A stretch of DNA of 64,000 nt, from contig JADIYD010000014.1 of assembly GCA_016705475.1 (NCBI GenBank), positions 1 through 64,000 of the forward strand. The letters are read 5' to 3'. This document shows, piece after piece, positions 1-8,762 of this stretch. Source of the stretch: Betaproteobacteria bacterium (lineage in GTDB: Bacteria; Pseudomonadota; Gammaproteobacteria; Burkholderiales; Rhodocyclaceae). The translations under genes were made by a program, and so were the position numbers. Below the pieces are notes generated by a model, which made no database searches, had not been told where the DNA came from, and was given only the letters and a program-made list of their open reading frames with translations. The number at the start of each line of letters is the position of its first letter. Within the stretch, counting starts at the first letter, position 1.

Positions 1-60
1 CTCCCGGCCTTTTCATTTTTGGCTGTTTTTCCGGTTGACCGCGGCAAGCTGCGGCCAAGC
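1..60. repeat. Left copy of terminator-linked direct repeat
   Basis: The first 60 bases match 2399-2460 at roughly 85% by eye. Positions 2-13 are the right arm of the same terminator hairpin seen complete at 2384-2411, followed by a copy of the dispersed GGTCAACCGG repeat and a GC-rich hairpin. The left arm lies outside the window. This suggests that a similar gene end lies just upstream, or that the TPR locus sits between duplicated sequence. Confidence 0.6.
11..44 (-). repeat. Dispersed 40-bp repeat, copy 1
   Basis: Read on the minus strand this is CCGCGGTCAACCGGAAAAAC, then AGCCAAAAATGAAA. It matches the family consensus (ACTTCCACGGTCAACCGGAA, then AAAAT-GGCCAAAATTGAAAT). It is intergenic and follows half of a terminator hairpin. 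Confidence 0.7.
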
Positions 61-397
61 CGAAAACCAGACTTGTCAGTCGCATCCTAGCCTGGCCCAA
101 GATTTTCATTCCACGAAACAGAAAGTGACCTACTGAAACCTGCTGAACCTCGTATAGACAGGCCATCTGGCTGAACCTCCGGATCGCCAGAATTCGATTG
201 TCTGGTTCGTTCCAGCCTACTCAGGTTGAACGACGCCCAGCACCCGGACCCATCGCTCGAAATCGACAGACAACTGCTGAACGACTTGTTGCGAGTTACG
301 ACCGGTTTGGCCGAGAATTTACTGGCGATGTGAGTCAACCGCAAATACCGTAAATACAGCACAATTGCATAATCCAAATTCACCACTGGTTTGAACC
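61..397. other. Stretch with no recognised gene
   Basis: About 340 bases between the left repeat and the first plausible start of the broken TPR gene. A 99-codon minus-strand open frame at 87-386 shows no domain I recognise and has no ribosome binding site, so I do not call it. The segment may contain the promoter of the TPR gene, but no clear -35/-10 pair stands out. Confidence 0.4.
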
Positions 398-2376
398 ATG
401 TCCTGTGCGCAGCCTCGTATCCACCTTATCGATTGCAATCTGCCTTGCCGCATCCTGGCCTTGCACGGCCCGAAGTCAGTCTCTCAAGACGATCTTTCGC
501 ACAAGGAACTCCTCCAGGCAAAGCTAGACGCCAGCGAGAATTGACACAGAAGGACGTAATCCTCTACAAAGCGATTCGATGCCGTCATTTCGACGAATCG
601 ACGACTGAGTCAGCCGTGTAAGCGACATAGGGAACTCGGTCGACCGCTTCACCACCATCATCGGCGTTATCAGGACTCTCATCACCGTCCTGCTGACATT
701 GGGTGGTTTGATGGCTATTTCTCGGTCATGTAGCAAAAGTGCGGGAGACGGCCCAGAAACAACAAAAAATGGCTCCAAGAAAACGAAAAAGAACTTCGTT
801 TTCAGGACCGATACGCTACATTCGAACGCGAAAGCCATCAATACAACCTAGAGGTGTCACCAACAGCGCTTCCGGAAGCCAAGGCCGCCATGGAAGGGCA
901 CAAGAGAAATTGGCAGAACCCGCCTGATGCGCCGGCCACGCCGGTAAGCAGAAAGACACTGAAACACTCCAGCGCCGCTCTGAAGAGTTAAAGAGTATCC
1001 CGGAAAACAGCTATTCGTTTGACGACTGGAATACCACGAGCCTTTGCGCACAACGATGAACGACTGGAACGAGCAGCACTGTACTGGGAAAATGCACCCA
1101 AAAATCCTGCGGCGCCGAGAAATTCGGCGAGTGCATTATTCAACCAAGAGTAAGCCTGGACAACTGCTAAGCACGATGCGGCAATTGCAGCCTTTGACCA
1201 ATAATTTCCAGATACACCAACGACACTTCGAATGCCTTACGCGAACAGGTCGCCAAGGCCATTGTCAACGTCGGGCGCCACCCACGGGCAAATGGGGTCA
1301 ACGCCAAGGCAATCGCCGCCTGACGAGTGGTTGCCACCTATAGCTCCGACCCGCCCTCCGCGAACCGGTCGCCACGGCCATGTCGGCTCAAAGGTATCAG
1401 ACTCGGAAAAATGGGCTACAACAGAAGGAAATCGCCGCCTACGAGCAAGTGATTGCCGCCTGCAGCTCCGACCCCACACCCACCCTCCGCGAACAGGTCG
1501 CCAGGGCCATGGTCAACGGGCTTCACCCACGGGCAACATGGGCGACAACGAGAGGAAATCGCCGCCTACGAGCAAGTGATTGCCACCGGTAGCTCAACCT
1601 GCACCCGCCCTCCGCGAACAGGTCGCCAAGACCAGTGGAACAAGGGCGCCCCCCGGGCAAATAGGCGACAACGAGAAGGAAATCGCCGCCTACGAGCAAG
1701 TGATTGCCACCTAGCTCCGCCCCGCCCTCCGCGAACCGGTCGCCAGGGCAATGAGTGAACAAGGGCGCCACCACACGGGCAAATGGGCGCCAACGACAAG
1801 GCAATCGCCACCTACGGCAGTGATTGATACCTATAGCTCCGACCCCGCCCCCGCCCTCCGCGAACAGGTCGCCAAGGCCATGGTCAGCTCGGGGCATCCC
1901 ACGGGAAAATGGGCAACAACCGACGCGGAAATCGCCACCTACGAGCAAGTGATTGACAATCTCCTACAGCTCCGACCCTTTTGCCCGCCCTCCACGAACA
2001 GGTCACCAGGGCCTTAAATTGCAAAGGTTTTACTCTCCTGCTATCGGCCAAGGAACAGCTTGAAAGTGGCGACAGCCACCAGGCCAATAACCCATTGCAA
2101 AGGGAGAGACGGACTGGCAAGCAGCTGTTGAGAGAAAGCCTCAATGGGCATAGCAGGAGTCTGGCTTTGCCGTGGCTGCTGAAACGACCCGCCGAATCCG
2201 GAAGCCACCTTCCGCGATGCACTAACAGCAAAAGATGATGGTGGTGAGCATCTGTGCAAGGCACACTTGACGATATCGCCCGCATCCATCCCCGGAAGAT
2301 GCCGCCTTCCGGGAAATGGTCACGCGTTGGATGGACCAAGCATTAAAGTCAAGCGCGAAAAACGACTGTCAAAATA
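398..2376 (+). pseudogene. Broken coiled-coil/TM/TPR-repeat protein gene
   Basis: No single frame spans this locus, but successive frames read as one protein. An N-terminal 48-codon piece starts at ATG 398. A membrane segment follows around 630-725 (reading SVDRFTTIIGVI then TLITVLLTLGGL), then a lysine- and glutamine-rich coiled-coil-like part at about 735-900, and a helix reading AKHDAAIAAFDQ near 1170-1200. Next come about six units of the form LREQVAKAMVNKGATHGQMG, then DNEKEIAAYEQVIATYSSDP (43 residues), and a C-terminal part around 2205-2340 containing FREMVTRWMDQALKS. The units resemble TPR-type helical repeats; the function is unknown. A TAA at about 2374 in one frame, just before the terminator, is a likely original end. 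Several units are not multiples of 3 in length, so the gene is either decayed or damaged by base-call errors. Confidence 0.55.
1241..2028 (+). repeat. Tandem 129-bp units encoding TPR-like repeats
   Basis: Units begin GCGAACAGGTCGCCAAGGCC or a close variant at about 1241, 1360, 1489, 1614, 1731, 1860 and 1994 (the last partial). Spacings are 119, 129, 125, 117, 129 and 134. The two 129-bp units match a 43-residue coding unit exactly; the others differ by indels that break frame. The unit is fully coding in character, with no spacer/repeat alternation. Confidence 0.8.
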
Positions 2377-2383
2377 ACCAAAA

Positions 2384-2411
2384 AAAAGGCCGGGATCGCT
2401 CCCGGCCTTTT
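2384..2411. terminator. Bidirectional intrinsic terminator
   Basis: The arms AAAAGGCCGGGA and TCCCGGCCTTTT form a perfect 12-bp stem around TCGC. Runs of A and T on the two sides let it work in both directions. It sits between the TPR locus (plus) and ppsA (minus). Confidence 0.85.
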
Positions 2412-2445
2412 CAATTTGGCTGTTTTTTCCGGTTGACGACCGCAG
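2409..2445 (-). repeat. Dispersed 40-bp repeat, copy 2
   Basis: The minus strand reads CTGCGGTCGTCAACCGGAAA and then AAACAGCCAAATTGAAA. It is a family member with a 3-base insertion in the left part, lying between the ppsA stop and the shared terminator. Confidence 0.7.
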
Positions 2446-2457
2446 CAAGCTGCGGTC
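2438..2457. other. Small hairpin 3' of ppsA
   Basis: GACCGCA-GCAAGC-TGCGGTC gives a perfect 7-bp stem directly after the ppsA coding end on the minus strand. It may stabilise the mRNA 3' end, as the strong terminator lies about 30 bp further on. Confidence 0.4.
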
Positions 2458-2468
2458 AGAGGCAGAAA

Positions 2469-4833
2469 TCAGGCCTTTTTATGGCTCGCCAGTTGCGTCA
2501 GGTGTCGACTACGGTGTCCGGGTTCAGCGAGATGCTGCTGATGCCTGATCCATGAGCCATTCGGCCAGATCGGGGTGGTCGGACGGGCCCTGGCCGCAGA
2601 TGCCGATGTACTTGCCGGCCTTGTTGGCGGAGGCGATGGCCATGGACAGCAGCATCTTGACGGCAGGTCGCGTTCGTCGAAGAGGTTGGCAACCAGGCCG
2701 GAGTCGCGGTCGAGGCCAAGGGTGAGCTAGGTCAGGTCGTTGGAGCCAATGAGAAGCCGTCAGATATCTTGAGGAAGTCGTCGGCCAACAGGGCGTTGGA
2801 CGGATTTCGCACATCATGATCAGCTTGAGATCGTTCTCGCCCTGCTTCAGGCCGTGTTCGGCCCAGCAGATCGACCACGCCCTGGCCTTCGCCGACGGTA
2901 CGGACAAACGGCACCATCAGTTGCACGTTGGTCAGGCCCATTCTTCACGGACCTTCTTCATGGCGCGGCATTCCATCTCGAAACAGTCGCGGAAGGACTG
3001 AGCGATGTAACGCGAAGCACCCGGGAAGCCGAGCATCGGGTTTTCCTCTTCCGGCTCGTAGAGATCACCGCCAAGCAGCTTGCGGTATTCGTTGGACTTG
3101 AAGTCCGAGAGACGGACGATGACCGGATTCGGCCAGAAGGCGGCGATGGTGGTTACGCCTTCAACCAGCTTCTCGACGAAGAATTCCTTCGGCGAAGCGC
3201 TACTCCACCGGGCACAGCGTTGATTTCCTCGCGCTTGGAAGCCGGCAGACGCTCGACATCAGGATGGCCTTCGGGTGGATGCCGATGACGTTATTGATGA
3301 TAATTCGACGCGGGCCAGACCGACGCCAGCGTTCGGCAGCTGGGGCGAATTCGAAGGCCAGTTCCGGGTTGCCAACGTTCATCATGACCTTGACCGGGAC
3401 GTCCGGCATGGCCGAAATGTCGCGCGAGGAAATTTCGAAATCCAGCTTGCCGCGATAGACGTGGCCAGTGTCGCCTTCGGTACAGGAGGCGGTGACGATA
3501 TCGCCTTCGGTCAGCGTTTCGGTCGCGTCACCGCAACCGACGATGGCCGGGATGCCCGGTTCGCGGGCGATGATGGCAGCGTGGCAGGTGCGGCCGCCAC
3601 GGTTGGTGACGATGGCCAGCGCGCTTCATGACCGGTTCCCAGTTCGGGTCGGTCATGTCGGCGACAAGCACGTCACCCGGCTTGACCTGGTCCATTTCCT
3701 TCGGGTCCCTGACGATGCGGACCGGGCCGACCCCGATCTTCTGGCCAATGGCGCGGCCGGAGGCGAGCACCCTGGAGAAGGATTTGAGCTTGAACTTCTC
3801 GACCTTTCCGGCGCCAGCCTGCGACTGAACGGTTTCCGGACGGGCCTGCAGGATGTACAGCTTGCCGTCGATGCCGTCCTTGCCCACTCGATGTCCATCG
3901 GACGACCGTAGTGCTTTTCGATGATCATGGCGTAGCGGGCCAGTTCCATGACTTCTTCGTCATTGAGCGAGAACTGGTGACGCAGGGACTCCTCGACGTC
4001 CTCGGTGACCACCGACTTGCGGGCGACTTTTCAGCCGAGAACGTCATCTTGATCATCTTCGAGCCAAGGTTGCGGCGCACGACAGCCTTCTTGCCGGCAG
4101 CCAGCATGGGCTTGCACGTGGAACTCGTCGGGATTGACGGCGCCCTGGACGACGGTTTCGCCGAGGCCGTAGGAGGAAGTCACGAACACGGCATCACGAA
4201 GCCGGATTCGGTATCGAGCGTGAACATCACGCCGGCGGCGCCCTTGTCGGAGCGAACCATGCGCTGGATACCAGCCGACAGCGCGACATCAGCATGCACA
4301 GAAAGCCCTTCTGGACGCGGTAAGAAATCGCGCGGTCGTTGTACAGGGAAGCGAGACTTCCTTGATGGCGTGCAGGATGTTTTCCAGGCCGACGATGTTG
4401 AGGAAGGTTTCCTGCTGACCGGCGAAGGAAGCGTCCGGCAAATCTTCGGCGGTGGCCGAAGAGCGCACGGCGAAGGACATGTCGGTCGTGGAATCGGCGA
4501 CCAGGCGCTGGTATTGCTCGGTGATGGCGATGGTCAGATCCATCGGGAACGGCGTGTCCATGATCCACTGGCGGATCTCGGCGCCGGTCTTGACGAGGGT
4601 ATTGACGTCATCGACATCGAGCACGTCGAGGACGGCATTGATCTCTTGGCATCGAGGCCGGACTGCGACAGGAAATCGCGGTAAGCCTGCGCTGTCGTGG
4701 CAAAGCCGCCCGGCACACGAACGCCGGTATCGGCCAGCTGGCTGATCATTTCACCGAGTGAAGAATTCTTGCCGCCGACTTTGTCGACGTCGTTCATTCG
4801 GAGTGTTTCGAAAGGTAGGACGAGCGGTTCCAT
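2469..4833 (-). pseudogene. ppsA: Phosphoenolpyruvate synthase, heavily frameshifted in this sequence
   Basis: PEP synthase (pyruvate, water dikinase) makes PEP from pyruvate and ATP. Family blocks appear in order but in changing frames: MNDVDKVGGKNSSLGEMISQ near the start, SFAVRSSATAEDLPDASFAG around 4420-4480, EKHYGRPMDIEW near 3900, VADMTDPNWEPVMKRA near 3640, VKVMMNVGNPELAFEFA near 3370, GICGQGPSDHPDLAEWL near 2580 and SISLNPDTVVDT near 2520. The last frame ends TQLASHKKA with stop at 2469. Total length fits the roughly 790-residue family size, so only small indels are involved, at least eight of them. AAGGA precedes ATG 4833. ppsR lies downstream of ppc and is intact, which argues that ppsA is functional in the organism and that many of these breaks are sequence errors. 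Confidence 0.85.
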
Positions 4834-4879
4834 ACGGGTTCCTTGCAGGGGAAGTTGAATTGAAAATCAGGAAGTGGAG

Positions 4880-5644
4880 TCAGAAAAATCGGGGCTGAGG
4901 CGACGGGCAGCCGTTTTCGCGGCGGGCGACGCTGCGCAGCGTCTGGGCCAGCGTCTCGCGGACGAAATCGATGTGCGTTTCGGCGGCAGCACGGGCAGCC
5001 TGCGGTTTGCGGGCAATGATCGCGTCGTAAATGGCGGCATGCTGGCTCTTGAGCAGGTTGCCTGCAGCCGGCACGGTTTTCAGTTCGCCGAGATTGAGGC
5101 GGATGTTGTCATGCATGAGGCGCAGCAGGGCAGCCGACAGATGGCCGAGCAGCGCGTTGTGGGCGGCCTCGCCAACTGCCTGGTGAAAGGCAATGTCAGC
5201 CTCGGAACGCTGATCCATGTTCTCGTTGGAAAACGAGGCATTCAGCGCAGAGAAGCGCTGACCGAGTCGCGTCAGGTCGGCTTCGGTCGCACGCTCGGCA
5301 GCCCATTCGGCAGCCTGGCCTTCAAGCATGCGGCGGAATTCAAGCATGTCTTCGCGCAGGTTGGGATGGCTGCCCATCATGTCCTGCCACGGGTCGAAAA
5401 AAGTGGCTTCAAGCGCGTTGGTCACATAGGTGCCACCACCCTGCCGGCTTTGCACCATGCCCTTCGATGCCAGCTTCTGGATCGCTTCGCGCAACGATGG
5501 CCGGGAGACGCCAAACTCGGTCGCCAGTTCGCGCTCCGGCGGCAGGCGGTCGCCTGATTTCAGCGAGCCTTCCAGGATGCGGCGCTCCAGCGAAGCGGCA
5601 ACGGCATCGGAAATACGCGGGACCTGCACTTTGTTGAGGGTCAT
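4880..5644 (-). CDS. FadR/LldR-type GntR transcriptional regulator
   Basis: A 254-residue regulator with an N-terminal winged helix (LPPERELATEFGVSRPSLRE then AIQKLASKGMV, about residues 35-70) and a C-terminal all-helical FCD domain, where FHQAVGEAAHN and the later H residues form the usual effector/metal pocket. Its closest functional kin are LldR, PdhR and GlcC. I chose ATG 5644 over the upstream GTG 5674 because the longer start would place the coding region across a clear operator at 5658-5672; E. coli LldR-like proteins also begin close to the winged helix. It is divergent from lutA and probably represses the lactate genes, with lactate or pyruvate as effector by analogy. The reading frame is intact, unlike its neighbours. 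Confidence 0.85.
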   Translation of the reverse strand: MTLNKVQVPRISDAVAASLERRILEGSLKSGDRLPPERELATEFGVSRPSLREAIQKLASKGMVQSRQGGGTYVTNALEATFFDPWQDMMGSHPNLREDMLEFRRMLEGQAAEWAAERATEADLTRLGQRFSALNASFSNENMDQRSEADIAFHQAVGEAAHNALLGHLSAALLRLMHDNIRLNLGELKTVPAAGNLLKSQHAAIYDAIIARKPQAARAAAETHIDFVRETLAQTLRSVARRENGCPSPQPRFF

Positions 5645-5657
5645 CGAGCTCGGCTTG

Positions 5658-5672
5658 ATTGGTAAGACCACC
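5658..5672. promoter_or_regulatory. Operator of FadR/PdhR type before the regulator
   Basis: ATTGGTAAGACCACC matches the TGGT-N3-ACCA pattern bound by FadR-subfamily GntR regulators. It lies 14-28 bp upstream of the regulator start at 5644, so autoregulation is likely. Confidence 0.6.
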
Positions 5673-5726
5673 ACATTTTAATCAGCGTTTCGGTAAATCG
5701 CAAGCATAGGATTTTCCCTTATATTA

Positions 5727-5755
5727 TTGACTAAGTAACGGTATTCACGTAAATT
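5727..5755 (+). promoter_or_regulatory. Candidate lut operon promoter
   Basis: TTGACT, a 17-base spacer and TAAATT resemble a sigma-70 promoter (-35 good, -10 matching 4 of 6). The operator at 5771-5785 would then cover about +10 to +25, a standard repressing position. Confidence 0.4.
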
Positions 5756-5770
5756 TTCATCTACACGAAT

Positions 5771-5785
5771 ATTGGTCTTACCATT
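5771..5785. promoter_or_regulatory. Operator of FadR/PdhR type before lutA
   Basis: ATTGGTCTTACCATT carries a perfect TGGT-N3-ACCA core. It lies 33-47 bp upstream of the lutA start and pairs with the site at 5658-5672, about 113 bp away centre to centre. Confidence 0.7.
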
Positions 5786-5817
5786 TTACCGTTAAATAAT
5801 TCACAACGGAGACAAAG

Positions 5818-6600
5818 ATGAAACAAGCGGAATCCGCAGTGCCACGGCCTGACGACGTTTATTTTTTTGCGACCTGCGTCGTTGACCAGTTCTTTCCCGG
5901 TGCTGGCATGGATGCCATCACCCTGCTCGAACGCGAAGGCATCCGCGTCCATTTCCCTGAGGAGCAGACCTGCTGCGGTCAACCGGCATATACGAGTGGT
6001 TTTCCCGACGAGGCACGCAAGGTTGCGGCACACCAGCTGACCCTGTTTCCAAACGACTGGCCGGTCGTCGTGCCATCCGGTTCCTGCGCCGGAATGATGA
6101 AGCACCACTACCCGACGCTGTTCGCCGCCGATCCGGTACGCAAGGCACAAGCCGAGGCACTCTCGGCGCGCATCTATGAGCTGACGGATTTTCTCGTCAA
6201 TGTGTTGAATTTCCAGCCGGAGGACAAAGGCAGCGACTGCACGGTCGTGCTGCATACTCGTGCTCGGCCCGCCGCGAGATGGGCGTGCATCTGACCGGAC
6301 GCAAACTGCTTGGCGGTCTTGGCAAGGTGACGGTGGCGCAACAGGACCACGAATCGGAGTGCTGCGGTTTTGGTGGCACCTTCTTCGGTCAAGCAACCGG
6401 AAATCTCCGGTGCCATGGTCGAAGACAAGGTCAAGGCCCTGAAGGCGACCGGCGCCGAGCGCGTCGTCAGCGCGGACTGCGGCTGCCTCATGAACATCCT
6501 CGGCCACGCAGCCTGGAAGGACAAGCAGGCAGGCCTCTCGAAACCCAGCCTTCCCGGCGAACACATCGCCAGCTTCCTGCTGCGGAGGACATCCAAATGA
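5818..6600 (+). pseudogene. lutA: L-lactate utilisation protein LutA (LldE), two frameshifts
   Basis: LutA/LldE is a CCG-domain subunit of the LutABC iron-sulfur L-lactate dehydrogenase. Visible blocks are FATCVVDQFFP, TCCGQPAYTSGF and PSGSCAGMMKHHYP in the first repeat, and CCGFGGTF and SADCGCLMN in the second. Near 6257 the frame breaks at CATACTCGTGC; one added C restores HTSCSARREMG, the expected second cysteine block. Near 6388 one T too many in ACCTTCTTCGG breaks GTFSVKQPEISG. Both repairs need a single base. The start at 5818 has CGGAGA 5-10 bases upstream. The stop overlaps the lutC start as ATGA (6597-6600). Confidence 0.85.
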
Positions 6601-7262
6601 GCGCCCGTGATCGCATTCTCGCCAAACTGAACGCAGCACCGGTGCTGCCGAAAGCCGCACCGCATATCGCAGCCTGGTACGCCACGCATCGCGGCACCGA
6701 AAGCACGGCTGAAAAAGTCACCCGCTTCCGGAATTGCATCGAGTTTGCGCACGCCGAGGTCTATGCCGTCTCCCGCGTCAGCTGGCTACAGAAGCTGTGG
6801 GAAGTGCTGTCGGCAAAACAGGTCAGCAAGCTGCTGGTGGCACCCGGGACATACCACGGTGCGCGCGCCATCGCCGAACTGCCATCCGATGAAATCAAAT
6901 GCAAAGGCTACGACAGCCGGATCGAGGACTGGAAAGAGGAGATGTTTCACGACATCCCCGCCAGCCTGACCATCGCCCGCAGCGCTATTGCCGAAACCGG
7001 CACACTGGTCCTGTGGCCGGATGCGCACGAGCCGCGTCTGATGTCACTGGTGCCGCCGGTGCATATCGTCCTGCTCAATGCTTCAACCATCCACAACACC
7101 TTTTACGAAGCGATGACGGCCGAAGGCTGGGCCGATGGCCTGCCGACCAATGCCCTGCTCATTTCCGGCCCATCGAAAACCGCAGACATTCAGGTAACGC
7201 TAGCCTACGGCGCCCACGGCCCGAAAGAACTGGTTGTCCTGCTTATCGGAGACGAAGCATGA
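6597..7262 (+). CDS. lutC: L-lactate utilisation protein LutC (LldG, LUD domain)
   Basis: A 221-residue LUD-domain protein, the third subunit type of the LutABC lactate oxidation system. It carries the typical block SAIAETGTLVLWPDAHEPRL followed by VPPVHIVLL, and the late SGPSKTADI motif of the family. It is intact, although both neighbours are frameshifted. It starts inside the lutA stop (ATGA) and its own stop overlaps the lutB start (ATGA at 7259), so the three genes are translationally coupled. The order A-C-B differs from the A-B-C order of Bacillus and of the E. coli ykgEFG genes. Confidence 0.88.
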   Translation: MSARDRILAKLNAAPVLPKAAPHIAAWYATHRGTESTAEKVTRFRNCIEFAHAEVYAVSRVSWLQKLWEVLSAKQVSKLLVAPGTYHGARAIAELPSDEIKCKGYDSRIEDWKEEMFHDIPASLTIARSAIAETGTLVLWPDAHEPRLMSLVPPVHIVLLNASTIHNTFYEAMTAEGWADGLPTNALLISGPSKTADIQVTLAYGAHGPKELVVLLIGDEA

Positions 7263-8689
7263 GCGAACACGCAATGAACTTCATGCCCTCCGAGGGCTTC
7301 CGCGCTCGCGCCAAGGACGTGGTCGAAAATCCCTTCCTGCGCCAGAGCTTCCCGTGGCGCCATGGATTTCCTGATCAACAAGCGCATCGCGCAATTCCCA
7401 GCGCCGAAGAACTGGAAACCCTGCGCACGCTGGGCGAGCAGATTCGCCAGTACAACCTTGGCAAGCTGCCGTCGCTGCTTGTGCAGCTTGAAGAAAGCCT
7501 CACGCGCAACGGCATCAAGGTGCATTGGGCCGAAACACCGGATGAAGCGAACGCCATCATCCTGGGCATCTGTCAGGCCCATTCAGCCAAGCTGATGGTC
7601 AGAGGGCAAGTCGATGGTCAGCGAGGAAATCGAGCTGAACCACGCTTGCGCGGCGGTCGGCATCGAGGCCATGGAGTCGGACATGGGCGAGTACATCGTT
7701 CAGCTGGCCGGCGAAAAGCCCTCGCACATCATCATGCCGGCGATCCACAAGACCAAGGAGGAAATCGCCCGCCTCTTCCACGAAAAGGTCGAAGGCGTCG
7801 ATTACACCGACAACGTCGATGAGCTGATCCAGATTGGCCGCAAGGTGCTGCGCGAAAAATTCCTCGTCGCCGACATCGGGCTGTCCGGCGTCAATTTCGC
7901 CGTCGCCGAAACCGGCACGCTCTGCCTCGTCGAAAACGAAGGCAATGGCCGCCTGAGCACCACCGCACCGCCCGTGCATATCGCCATTACCGGCATCGAA
8001 AAATCGTCGAAAAACTCGACCACGTGCCGCCGCTGCTTTCCCTGCTGACCCGATCAGCAACCGGCCAGAACATCTCGACCTACTTCAACATGATCTCCGG
8101 GCCGCGCAAGGCGGACGAGAAGGATGGCCCGACCGAAGTGCATCTGGTGCTGCTCGACAATGGCCGCACGCAAGCCTACGCCGACGAACAGTTGCGCAAG
8201 ACGCTGCAGTGTATTCGTTGCGGGGCATGCATGAACCACTGCCCGGTCTATACGCGCATCGGCGGCCATGCCTACGGCACGACCTACCCGGGCCCGATCG
8301 GCAAGATCATTTCGCCGCACATGCTGGGTCTGGAAGCGACCAAGACGATGGCAACCGCATCATCACTCTGCGGCGCTTGCGGCGAGGTTTGCCCGGTGAA
8401 AATCCCCATTCCGGATTTGCTGATGCGGCTGCGCGAAGAGTCTTTCTCGGCACCGCACGCGAATCCGACAATGGTTGGGCAGGGTGCTGGTTACAGCGCG
8501 CTGATGACGTCCGTCTGGAAGGGCTGGGCAGCCGTTTATCGCTCGCCAGCGCTCTACGGTGTGGTGACCTGGTTGGGTAGCCGCTTTTCCTGGCTGATGC
8601 CGTCGAAACAAGGCCCCTGGACTTCGGTTCGGGTGCCACTGAAACCGGCACCCAAGCGCTTGCGGGACATGCTGAAGGAACGCCATTGA
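7259..8689 (+). pseudogene. lutB: L-lactate utilisation protein LutB (LldF), four frameshifts
   Basis: LutB/LldF is the large subunit with LUD and 4Fe-4S domains, usually about 475 residues; the span here would give about 477. Visible blocks: SMVSEEIELNHACAAVGIEA, VNFAVAETGTLCLVENEGN, CIRCGACMNHCPVY and SSLCGACGEVCPVKIP (the two 4Fe-4S motifs), ending LRDMLKERH. Frames break near 7349 (one extra C before RGAMDFLINKRIAQF), 7400 (one C missing before SAEELETL), 7604 (one extra G in VKGKSMVSEE) and 8005 (A5 where A6 restores GIEKIVEKLDHVPP). Each repair is one base, mostly in short homopolymers. Confidence 0.85.
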
Positions 8690-8762
8690 TGGCGTTTTCC
8701 CTACCCTGGAAAACTGAACCCGAACCGATCGAGCAGCACGCAACAAATTCAAGAGACAGACC

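Larger units (their letters stand above)
2399..2460. repeat. Right copy of terminator-linked direct repeat
   Basis: This matches positions 1-60: the terminator right arm, then the dispersed repeat, then a hairpin. The two copies bracket the TPR locus and lie about 2.4 kb apart. Similarity stops at about 2460, where the ppsA coding end begins. Confidence 0.6.

Noticed and set aside
87..386. A 99-codon minus-strand frame near the left edge
   Set aside because: No domain, no ribosome binding site, and the Ser/Arg/Leu-rich composition looks random.
1241..2028. CRISPR-like array
   Set aside because: The repeating unit is 129 bp long and contiguous, with no constant-repeat/unique-spacer alternation, and it encodes a TPR-like peptide.
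5973..5995. Possible further copy of the dispersed repeat in lutA (GCGGTCAACCGGCA)
   Set aside because: It encodes the universally conserved CCGQPAY motif, so the match is explained by protein constraint, and the flanks do not match.
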